Positions 19,662 through 27,982 of a DNA stretch of 64,000 bases are shown here, one piece after another. The notes under the pieces are model-generated. The model was not told the origin of the DNA. It saw only the letters and a program-made list of their open reading frames with translations, and did no database searches. Every line of letters begins with the position of its first letter. Position 1 is the first letter of the stretch. This DNA is from Sphingobacteriaceae bacterium (lineage in GTDB: Bacteria; Bacteroidota; Bacteroidia; Sphingobacteriales; Sphingobacteriaceae), in contig CANHCS010000001.1 in the NCBI GenBank assembly GCA_947459195.1, positions 1 through 64,000 on the forward strand, in the 5' to 3' direction. Position numbers and translations under genes: made by a program.

Positions 19662-20837
19662 ATGCCGAACTATTTCTCTGCTGATTATGTTTTCCCAGTG
19701 AATACTAAACCTATTCCCAATGGGGTAGTTGCCATTAGTTCACATGGTGAAATTATAGGTGTTTACGAAAAGGACCATCCCGATCTGAAGAATCAGTCTA
19801 TCGAAAAACACAAAGGGATCATCGTTCCCGGATTTGTGAATAGCCACTGCCACCTGGAACTTTCCCACTTAAAGGGAAAAGTTCAACCGAACACAGGATT
19901 GATAGAATTTATCAAAGGTGTTTTAGGACTCAAACAATTCGATCAGGAGGAGGTATTGGCGGCCATGGAAGCTGCCGACGAGGAAATGCAGAAGAATGGG
20001 ATTGTAGCAGTGGGTGATATTTCTAATCACATCCTTTCCAAATCTGTAAAAGAGAAGAGTAAACTATACTATCATACATTTATCGAATTGATTGGGATCA
20101 ATCCCGCTGTAGCGAGAGAGGTATTTCAAAAAGGTTTGAAATTGAAGGAGGAATTTGCGCCCTTGCCCAATTCCATCACCCCGCATGCGCCCTATTCGGT
20201 GAGCAAAGAGCTGATCAAGGAGATTGCCCATTTCGCCATCAAATCAGAAAATATCATCAGTATTCATAACCAGGAAAGTGAGGAGGAAAACAAATTTTTT
20301 AGGTATCGAACTGGAAAATTTTTAGACCTATACGAATTTTTGAAGCAAGATATCAGCTTTTTTAAGCCACAAGCCCGAAATTCACTGCAGACTTTTACGC
20401 CATCCTTCCCTGAAAACCAACGCATTCTTCTCGTACACAATACCTATACCAGCCTGAAGGATCTTTATTTTGTAAAACGTTTCAATCGGGATGTTTACTG
20501 GTGTTTTTGCCCTAAGGCCAATCTCTACATAGAAAACCGCTTGCCCAAGGTAGATTTATTCCTACCTCAGGATTTCCAGCTCACGGTTGGCACCGACAGC
20601 TATGCTTCTAATGACGGACTTTGTGTTTTATCAGAACTAAAGGTGTTACACGAGCATTTCCCTAAATTAGCCTTCAGCGAAACCATTCGTTGGGCCACCC
20701 TCAACGGGGCCAAATTCCTAGGTATTGATAAAACGTTTGGAAGCTTAGAAAAAGGTAAAAAACCCGGTTTAAATCTTATCACTTACACAAACGATCTCCA
20801 ACTGACTCGTAATTCGGGTGTTAAAAAATTAATATAA
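19662..20837 (+). CDS. Amidohydrolase family protein (metal-dependent deaminase/chlorohydrolase type)
   Basis: GIIVPGFVNSHCHLELSHLKG, SITPHAPYSVS, TVGTDSYASNDGL; ORF track start at TTG 19653, ATG 19662 also possible. Confidence 0.83.
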   Translation: MPNYFSADYVFPVNTKPIPNGVVAISSHGEIIGVYEKDHPDLKNQSIEKHKGIIVPGFVNSHCHLELSHLKGKVQPNTGLIEFIKGVLGLKQFDQEEVLAAMEAADEEMQKNGIVAVGDISNHILSKSVKEKSKLYYHTFIELIGINPAVAREVFQKGLKLKEEFAPLPNSITPHAPYSVSKELIKEIAHFAIKSENIISIHNQESEEENKFFRYRTGKFLDLYEFLKQDISFFKPQARNSLQTFTPSFPENQRILLVHNTYTSLKDLYFVKRFNRDVYWCFCPKANLYIENRLPKVDLFLPQDFQLTVGTDSYASNDGLCVLSELKVLHEHFPKLAFSETIRWATLNGAKFLGIDKTFGSLEKGKKPGLNLITYTNDLQLTRNSGVKKLI

Positions 20838-20883
20838 GCACGCAATATTTGCGCATTTGGACTGAAAGCTTCAAATTAGACAG

Positions 20884-21828
20884 ATGAATTCAGTCCAAAA
20901 GCTTTTTGGGATTAAATATCCAATCATACAAGCAGGCATGGTTTGGTGCAGTGGCTGGCGCTTGGCAGCAGCGGTTTCGAACGCTGGTGGCTTGGGTCTC
21001 ATTGGGGCGGGTTCCATGTATCCAGAAGTTTTAAGAGAACACATTCGGAAATGTAAACAGGCTACCCAGCAGCCTTTTGGCGTCAATATTCCACTTCTGT
21101 ATCCTGATATAGATCAGTTAATGGAAATTTTGGTGGCGGAAGGCATAAAAATCGTGTTCACATCTGCCGGCAATCCTGCAACCTGGACTCCCTTTTTAAA
21201 AGAGAAAGGGATAATTGTGGTACATGTGGTAGCCAACACGAAATTCGCCATAAAAGCAGCAGAAAGTGGTGTAGATGCAATTGTTGCCGAGGGATTTGAG
21301 GCCGGTGGTCATAACGGCAGGGAAGAAACCACCACCATGTGCCTGGTACCCATGCTCAAAGAAGTAGTAAACTTACCCATCATTGCTGCCGGAGGAATAG
21401 CCAGCGGTAAATCTATGTTGGCGGCATTTGCATTGGGAGCAGATGGCGTGCAAATTGGTTCCCGGTTTGCAGTGACTGAAGAATCTTCGGCACATGAAAA
21501 CTTCAAAAAAGCAATTTTAAATGCTAAAGAAGGCGATACCAAATTGCGCTTGAAATCGCTGGTGCCCGTGCGATTACTCGAAAATGAATTCGCTCTCAAA
21601 GTTGCCGAAGCCGAACAGGCTGGTGCCAGCAGAACTGAATTAGCGACTTTATTGGGACGAGCTCGTGCCAAAAAAGGTATGTTTGAAGGCGACATGAAGG
21701 AGGGAGAATTAGAGATTGGGCAGGTATCGGCCATGCTGGACCGCGTACAACCGGCTGCAGAGATTCTGAACGAAATATGGACCGAATTTTTGTTTGAAAA
21801 ACAACGATTAGCAGATTTAAAACTTTAA
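20884..21828 (+). CDS. Nitronate monooxygenase (2-nitropropane dioxygenase family)
   Basis: YPIIQAGMVWCSGWRLAAAVSNAGGLGLIGAGSM; VDAIVAEGFEAGGHNGREETTTMCLVP; PIIAAGGIASGKSMLAAFALGADGVQIGSRF. Confidence 0.9.
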   Translation: MNSVQKLFGIKYPIIQAGMVWCSGWRLAAAVSNAGGLGLIGAGSMYPEVLREHIRKCKQATQQPFGVNIPLLYPDIDQLMEILVAEGIKIVFTSAGNPATWTPFLKEKGIIVVHVVANTKFAIKAAESGVDAIVAEGFEAGGHNGREETTTMCLVPMLKEVVNLPIIAAGGIASGKSMLAAFALGADGVQIGSRFAVTEESSAHENFKKAILNAKEGDTKLRLKSLVPVRLLENEFALKVAEAEQAGASRTELATLLGRARAKKGMFEGDMKEGELEIGQVSAMLDRVQPAAEILNEIWTEFLFEKQRLADLKL

Positions 21829-21830
21829 AG

Positions 21831-22115
21831 ATGAAACACCTTCAAGTTAGTGTGTATGGAAAAGTTCAGGGTGTTTTCTTCAGGGCCAGTGCCAAAGCGG
21901 TGGCCGATGTGCTCGGCGTAAAAGGCCTGGTGCTGAATCAGCCGGACGGCAGCGTTTACATAGAAGCAGAAGGCGATGATTTTTCATTAGAAGAGTTTCT
22001 CGATTTTTGTCGTCAGGGGCCTGAAAAAGCCCAGGTGGAAAAAGTAGTGATCAATGAAGCTGAACCGAAAAACTATCGTAATTTTGAAATAAAGAAAAAG
22101 TTAGTTAGCCCCTAA
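21831..22115 (+). CDS. acyP: Acylphosphatase
   Basis: VSVYGKVQGVFFRASAKAVADVLGVKGLVLNQPDGSVYIEAEG. Confidence 0.92.
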   Translation: MKHLQVSVYGKVQGVFFRASAKAVADVLGVKGLVLNQPDGSVYIEAEGDDFSLEEFLDFCRQGPEKAQVEKVVINEAEPKNYRNFEIKKKLVSP

Positions 22116-22133
22116 ATCCTTTAGCTTAAGCCT

Positions 22134-23636
22134 TTGTCTACAGCCAGAAAATTTGCCGGTCAAACAGCTATTTACGGAATCAGTACCGTGGTTTCGAGGG
22201 TGCTCAATTTTTTTCTTACCCCGCTTTACGTGAGGGTTTATCCGGCTAAAGCTTATGGTATTTTTACTACGATGTACAGTTGGGCATCTTTGTTGAATGC
22301 CTTGCTCTCTTTTGGTATGGAAACCACTTTTTTCCGATACCTCCATAAGTATGAAAATGATCGCGAAAAGGTATATCAAAATACTTTTTTCAGCATTGCC
22401 TTGCTGACATTTTCATTTTTTCTTTTCGCATTTTGGTTTGTAGATGATATCGCCTTTTGGATGCAGCGTAATCAAGCTGCCTACCAACCCGATTACGCTC
22501 AATACGTAAAGTTTTTCATTTACATCTTGGTAATTGATGCCCTCACCGTTATTCCTTTTGCCAAGTTGAGGGCTGAGGGCCGATCATTGCGCTACGCCGG
22601 ACTCAAGTCTTTGAATGTTTTCTTATTCATCATTTTCAACCTGTTTTTCATTTTTGGAATACCTTATATCCTTGAAAATAATTTGACGGGTGCCGAGTTT
22701 TTTAGCACCTGGTACAGGCCATCCTGGGTAGGTTACGTGTTCATTTCAAATTTATTAGCCAGTGGCATTACCTTTTTATTGCTGAGCCCCGAACTTGCTA
22801 AACTACGTTGGCAAATAGATACTGCTTTGCTCAGAGATATGTACAGTTACAGTTGGCCGGTTTTGGTTGCAAACATTTCCTTTATCATCAATGAAAATAT
22901 TGATAAGATCCTGATCGGGCGTTTACTGCCTGTCAGTATTAGCCAACAGGAAGTGGGTATTTACGGAGCCACTTGTAAACTGGCCATATTTTTAAGCATT
23001 TTTATTCAGGCCTTCCGTTTAGGTGCCGAACCTTTCTTTTTTTCGCATTCCAAAAAAGAGCAAGCCCGTCAGACTTATGCAAAAATTATGCATTATTTCG
23101 TTATTGCGGTTTGTTTGATTTGTATGGGTTTGGTGGCCAATTTGGAGATCCTCAAATATTTCATCCGCGGAAATGCAGAACAACAGCAATTGTATTGGTC
23201 GGGATTACAAGTGGTGCCCATTTTGCTTTTTGCCTACATCAGTTTGGGTATTTATATGAATCTTTCCATCTGGTATAAACTTTCAGACCAAACCCGCTAC
23301 GGATTGTACATTTCGTCAGTTGGAGCCTTGCTCACCATTGGCTTAAACATTTGGTTGGTTCCACAATATAGTTATCTTGCCTCTGCATGGATCACTTTAT
23401 TGGCTTATGCAACCATGATGCTACTTTCTTATTGGTTAGGGCAAAAAAATTATCCCATTCCCTATCCGGTAAAACGTATCGCTGTTTATTTGCTGCTCAC
23501 AGCTTTGATGGTATTCAGCTCTTTTTATTTATTTAAATCAGACCTGCTTGTAGGTAACATATTATTTGCTCTCTTTGTAATCGGAACTTTAATGGCTGAA
23601 CAAAAAGGCATCAGGCAATTATTAAAGCAGCAATAA
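22134..23636 (+). CDS. Lipopolysaccharide/oligosaccharide flippase (Wzx/MurJ-type, MATE-like fold)
   Basis: TTG start; MSTARKFAGQTAIYGISTVVSRVLNFFLTPLYVRVYPAKAYGIFTTMYSWASLLN... with about 14 hydrophobic segments. Confidence 0.88.
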   Translation: MSTARKFAGQTAIYGISTVVSRVLNFFLTPLYVRVYPAKAYGIFTTMYSWASLLNALLSFGMETTFFRYLHKYENDREKVYQNTFFSIALLTFSFFLFAFWFVDDIAFWMQRNQAAYQPDYAQYVKFFIYILVIDALTVIPFAKLRAEGRSLRYAGLKSLNVFLFIIFNLFFIFGIPYILENNLTGAEFFSTWYRPSWVGYVFISNLLASGITFLLLSPELAKLRWQIDTALLRDMYSYSWPVLVANISFIINENIDKILIGRLLPVSISQQEVGIYGATCKLAIFLSIFIQAFRLGAEPFFFSHSKKEQARQTYAKIMHYFVIAVCLICMGLVANLEILKYFIRGNAEQQQLYWSGLQVVPILLFAYISLGIYMNLSIWYKLSDQTRYGLYISSVGALLTIGLNIWLVPQYSYLASAWITLLAYATMMLLSYWLGQKNYPIPYPVKRIAVYLLLTALMVFSSFYLFKSDLLVGNILFALFVIGTLMAEQKGIRQLLKQQ

Positions 23637-23639
23637 ACA

Positions 23640-24080
23640 ATGACGGTCAAAATCATCAATAAATCGCATCATAGCTTGCCGACTTACGAAACTCCATCGT
23701 CTGCCGGTATGGATCTGAAGGCTTTTGTGGCATCAACCGTTATGCTGAAACCCATGGAACGTCAATTGATTCCGACGGGGATTTATCTCGAATTGCCTAT
23801 TGGTTATGAAGCCCAAATTAGACCCCGCAGTGGTTTGGCTTTAAAATATGGTGTGACGGTACTCAACACGCCGGGTACCATTGATGCCGATTACCGAGGT
23901 GAAATTAAAATCCTTTTGATCAATTTTTCGGACAGTGATTTTTTAATTCAAGATGGTGACCGAATTGCTCAGATGATCATTTCCAAACATGAGAAGGTGG
24001 ATTGGCAAGAAGTAGAAGTGTTAACCGAGACACAAAGAGGAGCCGGCGGTTATGGCCATACCGGTGTATCCAAAAATTAA
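23640..24080 (+). CDS. dut: dUTP diphosphatase
   Basis: [61 protein letters not shown]. Confidence 0.97.
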   Translation: MTVKIINKSHHSLPTYETPSSAGMDLKAFVASTVMLKPMERQLIPTGIYLELPIGYEAQIRPRSGLALKYGVTVLNTPGTIDADYRGEIKILLINFSDSDFLIQDGDRIAQMIISKHEKVDWQEVEVLTETQRGAGGYGHTGVSKN

Positions 24081-24082
24081 GA

Positions 24083-24871
24083 ATGATGAAATTTTTGAAA
24101 CCAATTATTTGTTATCAGCTGCTTTTTGTAGCCCTTCTGTTTACTGCAACTTCCTGCAAAACCAAGAAAATACTGCCTCCGCCAGATAACAGTGCCTTAG
24201 AAAGAGGAAATGCCGAAAAGCTGGCTGCCATCAAACAAGCCCAAGTGGATTTTGATACCTTTTCTATCAAAGCTAAAGCTGAACTCAATTTAGATGGCAA
24301 TAACAATGAGGTGAACATCAATATCAGGATGCAGAAAGATAAAAAGATCTGGATCTCTGTAACTGCATTGGCCGGACTGGAAGCCGCAAGGGTACTTATT
24401 ACGCCTGATAGCATCCATGTTTTAAACCGCTTAGAGAGTATTTACTTAAAGAAGCCTTTTAGTTTTATTCACGAATACACCAATCCGCAAATCAATTTCC
24501 AAACGGTACAAGCCATTTTACTGGCCAACCCCATTGAAGAAGCCATGGTGCAAAAGCCCGATTTTAGCATGCAAAATGAGCAGCTAACTTTATCGGGCAT
24601 TTCGTCTAGTCTTGCCTATCAATTTCAATTCAACGATATTTTAAGGGTTTCCAGCACCTTATTAAAAGATACCCTGAATGCCCAGCAGTTAGAGGTAAAG
24701 TATAGCGACTATTATACGGAAGCATCCAGCCTGGTTCCACACTTATTGAAATTGCAGTCTCAAGCTGGAACTAAATCTATCAAAGCTGAGATGAGATACA
24801 GTAAAATTGAGAAAGATATTTCGATCGATTTCCCCTTCAGTGTTCCTAAAAGATTTTCAGTGAAAAGGTAA
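24083..24871 (+). CDS. DUF4292 domain-containing lipoprotein
   Basis: Lipobox LLFTATSCKTKK; DTFSIKAKAELNLDGNNNEVNINIRMQKDKKIWISVTALAGLEAARVLITPDSI; track start 24002 over-extended into dut. Confidence 0.8.
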   Translation: MMKFLKPIICYQLLFVALLFTATSCKTKKILPPPDNSALERGNAEKLAAIKQAQVDFDTFSIKAKAELNLDGNNNEVNINIRMQKDKKIWISVTALAGLEAARVLITPDSIHVLNRLESIYLKKPFSFIHEYTNPQINFQTVQAILLANPIEEAMVQKPDFSMQNEQLTLSGISSSLAYQFQFNDILRVSSTLLKDTLNAQQLEVKYSDYYTEASSLVPHLLKLQSQAGTKSIKAEMRYSKIEKDISIDFPFSVPKRFSVKR

Positions 24872-24878
24872 TTTTAGA

Positions 24879-24886
24879 TACATTTG
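24879..24886 (+). promoter_or_regulatory. Bacteroidota -7-like element (TACATTTG) 4 nt before the envC-like ATG
   Basis: TACATTTGCGCAATG; exact TAnnTTTG octamer with ATG at 24891. Confidence 0.5.
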
Positions 24887-24890
24887 CGCA

Positions 24891-26135
24891 ATGAGGTGGC
24901 TAATACTTGTTTTGTTTCTTTCTTTTACTGCAACAGCTTTTGGGCAGAGCAGTGCCGAACTCAAACGCCGCAAAGAGGCCTTAAGTCGTGAGATTGAAGA
25001 ACTGAACCGTACCCTCAACAAAACCTCCAGCAGTAAATCCTTATCCCTGAAACAAATCAGGGCTTTGAATGCCAAAATCAGGCTCAGAGAGCAGAAAATA
25101 AGAACTATCAATTCTGAGATCCGTTTATTGGATGATAAAATCAACGAAAATACCCGTACGGTAAATAAGCTGCAATCCGATCTCAATCAATTGAAGAAGG
25201 AATATGCGGAGATGGTTCGATTTGCTTTTAGAAATCAGGGTGCCTACAGTAAACTGATGTTTATTTTTGCTGCTGACAACTTCAATCAGGCTTTTAAGCG
25301 ACTCAAATATTTACAGCAGTTTACCGAGTATCGCAAAAAACAAGCCGGATATATTGAGAACACTCAAAACGATCTGAACTCTCAGATTGTTCAGCTCGAT
25401 AAGAATAAAAAAGAGAAAACCTACCTCTTAACTGACGAGCAGAAAGAAAAACAAACGCTTGGTAAGGAAAAAAATAAGCAAACACAGGTATTAAGCGGAC
25501 TAACCAAGCAAGAGAAGCAACTCAAACAAGAATTAAGCAAAAAACAAAGAGAATCTCTTCAATTGAACAGGGCCCTCCAGGCAGCTATCGCCCGTGAAAT
25601 TGAGGCCGAACGCAAAAAAGCAGAAGATGAAGCCACCAAAACTGAAGCAAGAACAGGTGTGGCTGCCAAGCCGGTAGCCAAAGGCTCCAGTATCTTGTCG
25701 GCAACGCCCGAAGCTGCCAAGCTTTCTGCCGATTTTCTGGGGAATCGTGGCCGCTTGCCTTGGCCGGTGGCCAATGGAAATATCAGCGAAGGTTTTGGCC
25801 GCCACAGTTATGGCGCTAATGTAACCATTCAAAACAATGGGGTGGATATTCAAACTGCACCTGGATCGGCCGTGAGAGCAGTTTTTGGTGGAGAGGTAAG
25901 AAAGGTATTTATGCCACCGGGTAGCTCTACTTATGTGGTGATGATTCGTCATGGAGAGTACTTTACCGCTTATTCCAACCTCAAATCGGTGAGCGTATCG
26001 GCCGGACAAAAAGTAAGTCTCAAACAAACAATCGGTACGGTAGCAACCGATCCGACGGATGGCAGTACCGAGGTGCATTTTGAGCTTTGGAAAGGCGGAA
26101 CCCCGCAGAATCCGACAGGTTGGTTGGCTAATTAA
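24891..26135 (+). CDS. Murein hydrolase activator EnvC-like, coiled coil plus M23/LytM peptidase domain
   Basis: Signal peptide, long coiled coil, RLPWPVANGNISEGFGRHSYGANVTIQNNGVDIQTAPGSAVRAVFGGEV...TEVHFELWKGGTPQNP. Confidence 0.92.
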   Translation: MRWLILVLFLSFTATAFGQSSAELKRRKEALSREIEELNRTLNKTSSSKSLSLKQIRALNAKIRLREQKIRTINSEIRLLDDKINENTRTVNKLQSDLNQLKKEYAEMVRFAFRNQGAYSKLMFIFAADNFNQAFKRLKYLQQFTEYRKKQAGYIENTQNDLNSQIVQLDKNKKEKTYLLTDEQKEKQTLGKEKNKQTQVLSGLTKQEKQLKQELSKKQRESLQLNRALQAAIAREIEAERKKAEDEATKTEARTGVAAKPVAKGSSILSATPEAAKLSADFLGNRGRLPWPVANGNISEGFGRHSYGANVTIQNNGVDIQTAPGSAVRAVFGGEVRKVFMPPGSSTYVVMIRHGEYFTAYSNLKSVSVSAGQKVSLKQTIGTVATDPTDGSTEVHFELWKGGTPQNPTGWLAN

Positions 26136-26159
26136 ACCCTGTCTTCCATCAAAAAATCT

Positions 26160-26167
26160 TATATTTG
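26160..26167 (+). promoter_or_regulatory. Bacteroidota -7-like element (TATATTTG) upstream of the first tatA
   Basis: Exact TAnnTTTG; ATG at 26182. Confidence 0.4.
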
Positions 26168-26181
26168 CTACATCGTTTAAA

Positions 26182-26457
26182 ATGATGCATAGTTACGTGT
26201 TCTTATTCCTCAACATCGGTACCCCAGAATTAATGTTTATTCTGTTGGCCATTCTATTGTTGTTTGGTGGGAATAAGTTGCCCGAACTTGCTCGTGGTTT
26301 AGGAAAGGGTATTCGAGAGTTTAAAGATGCCTCAGATAATGTTAAACGCGAAATTCATCGCAACATGAATGAAGTGAAACAAAACATCGAGGAATCTGCT
26401 CAGGATTTAAATCCAGACGCCGCTCCCAAGCAACAAGATCAATCATCCTTAAAATAA
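26182..26457 (+). CDS. tatA: Sec-independent protein translocase TatA/E (copy 1)
   Basis: MMHSYVFLFLNIGTPELMFILLAILLLFGGNKLPELARGLGKGIREFKDA; internal in-frame ATG preferred over 26059. Confidence 0.92.
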   Translation: MMHSYVFLFLNIGTPELMFILLAILLLFGGNKLPELARGLGKGIREFKDASDNVKREIHRNMNEVKQNIEESAQDLNPDAAPKQQDQSSLK

Positions 26458-26463
26458 GATATT

Positions 26464-26655
26464 ATGTTCAATTCGATATTTTTAATCGGTTTAGGTACCC
26501 CAGAGTTAATCGGTATATTACTGGTTGTATTATTACTTTTTGGTGGTAAAAAAATTCCTGAATTAATGCGTGGCCTGGGCAAAGGCGTAAAAGAATTCAA
26601 AGACGCAAAAGACGGTTCCACAGAGGCTGCCGAAAAGGAAGAAAAATCTAAATAA
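26464..26655 (+). CDS. tatA: Sec-independent protein translocase TatA/E (copy 2)
   Basis: [51 protein letters not shown]. Confidence 0.92.
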   Translation: MFNSIFLIGLGTPELIGILLVVLLLFGGKKIPELMRGLGKGVKEFKDAKDGSTEAAEKEEKSK

Positions 26656-26748
26656 TTTATTGAGGAGGATATAAATTTCTCCCTTAGCTTTTATCTCCAA
26701 ACTTGTTGGAGATCCGGCCATTTTAATCTGATCAAATTATTGAATTAG

Positions 26749-27897
26749 ATGAAAAAAGCATTGGTATTTATTACGGTATTCAGTTTGCAGGTAAGCATCA
26801 TGCTTGCAAGTACGCGGGAGCGCTCCAGTTTCGCTGTGGCGCAGCCGTTTGCAACAGATTCGCTGAATACCAGGGTTAAACCCTCCGATAAATACCGACC
26901 AGATTCTATCAAACAAGCGATTGCCACCACCAGAAATGCGCCAGTTCAAGGTTTCATCGACGTTTTACTCAAACGTAAAGAACAGGTGGGTAAATTATTA
27001 GGCTTGTCTAATTATTATTTTCCGGTTTATGAGCGGGTGCTGAAAGAGTTCGGACTGCCCGAAGAACTCAAATTTTTATCCGTCATTGAGTCTGCTTTGA
27101 ATCCGCATGCCGTTTCGAGGGTGGGGGCCACGGGTCCATGGCAATTTATGGCACCTACTGCCAAGGCTTACGGATTAAAAATTAACCAAGAGGTTGACGA
27201 GCGTAAAGATCCGGTCCAAGCCAGTAAGGCCGCCGCTGCTTATTTGAGAGATGCCTTCGACCAATATGGCGATTGGCTCCTGGCCATTGCCTCTTATAAC
27301 TGTGGAAGAGGTGCAGTCAGTCGGGCCATTGCAAAAGCCGGTGGTAAGGCCGATTTTTGGGAGATCAGCCGTTTTTTACCTGCAGAAACCCGAAATTATG
27401 TACCTAAATTCTTAGCTACTGCCTACATTATGGGCAATTACCGGCAGTTTGACATCAACCCTTTGGCTCCGGCATTTAATACTTTAACCGATGTGATCGA
27501 TGTGATCAAACCTGTATCACTGGCAGCAGTTGCACGGGCCACAGGGATTGATCTACATCAACTTATTTTACTGAATCCATCTTATAAAAAATTAACGATC
27601 AACGGATCGGCCGATGCACCCAAGCCGCTGGTCATTCCAACCAATAGCAATCCCGATTATTTCGCACTTTATCAGGTATTAAACGGGAATGCTTCCAACA
27701 ATTTTGTTGCCCCGCAAAAAAATAATAACCCATCATCTACCTCTAAAACTATTTATCATATTGTAAAACGGGGGGATAACCTGAGTAGCATTGCCAAAAA
27801 ATTTAAGGGAGTAACCGTAAATCAAATCAAGACCTGGAACAAACTACGCAGTACGCAGCTCCAAGTGGGTAAGCGTTTGATCATTTATCAGGAATAG
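26749..27897 (+). CDS. Lytic transglycosylase (MltD-like) with C-terminal LysM
   Basis: FLSVIESALNPHAVSRVGATGPWQFMAPTAKAYGLKIN; ASYNCGRGAVSRAI; IYHIVKRGDNLSSIAKKFKGVTVNQIKTWNKL. Confidence 0.92.
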   Translation: MKKALVFITVFSLQVSIMLASTRERSSFAVAQPFATDSLNTRVKPSDKYRPDSIKQAIATTRNAPVQGFIDVLLKRKEQVGKLLGLSNYYFPVYERVLKEFGLPEELKFLSVIESALNPHAVSRVGATGPWQFMAPTAKAYGLKINQEVDERKDPVQASKAAAAYLRDAFDQYGDWLLAIASYNCGRGAVSRAIAKAGGKADFWEISRFLPAETRNYVPKFLATAYIMGNYRQFDINPLAPAFNTLTDVIDVIKPVSLAAVARATGIDLHQLILLNPSYKKLTINGSADAPKPLVIPTNSNPDYFALYQVLNGNASNNFVAPQKNNNPSSTSKTIYHIVKRGDNLSSIAKKFKGVTVNQIKTWNKLRSTQLQVGKRLIIYQE

Positions 27898-27982
27898 TTT
27901 TTGTTGGAACGAGCCGGGTTTTTAAACCCATTCTTCCCGAAAAGAATTGTAATTTTGAATCCGCTCAATAATTATAGCATAC

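Noticed and set aside
25533-26078. 181-aa minus-strand ORF opposite the envC-like gene
   Set aside because: Lies fully antisense to a confident M23 peptidase gene; low-complexity Cys/His-rich translation typical of spurious frames
26059-26181. N-terminal extension of the first TatA in the ORF track
   Set aside because: Overlaps the envC-like C-terminus; the internal ATG at 26182 is preceded by a promoter-like TATATTTG and gives a canonical TatA length
27916-27929. GGGTTTTTAAACCC hairpin after the MltD-like gene as terminator
   Set aside because: Almost no loop and no T-tract; too weak to claim
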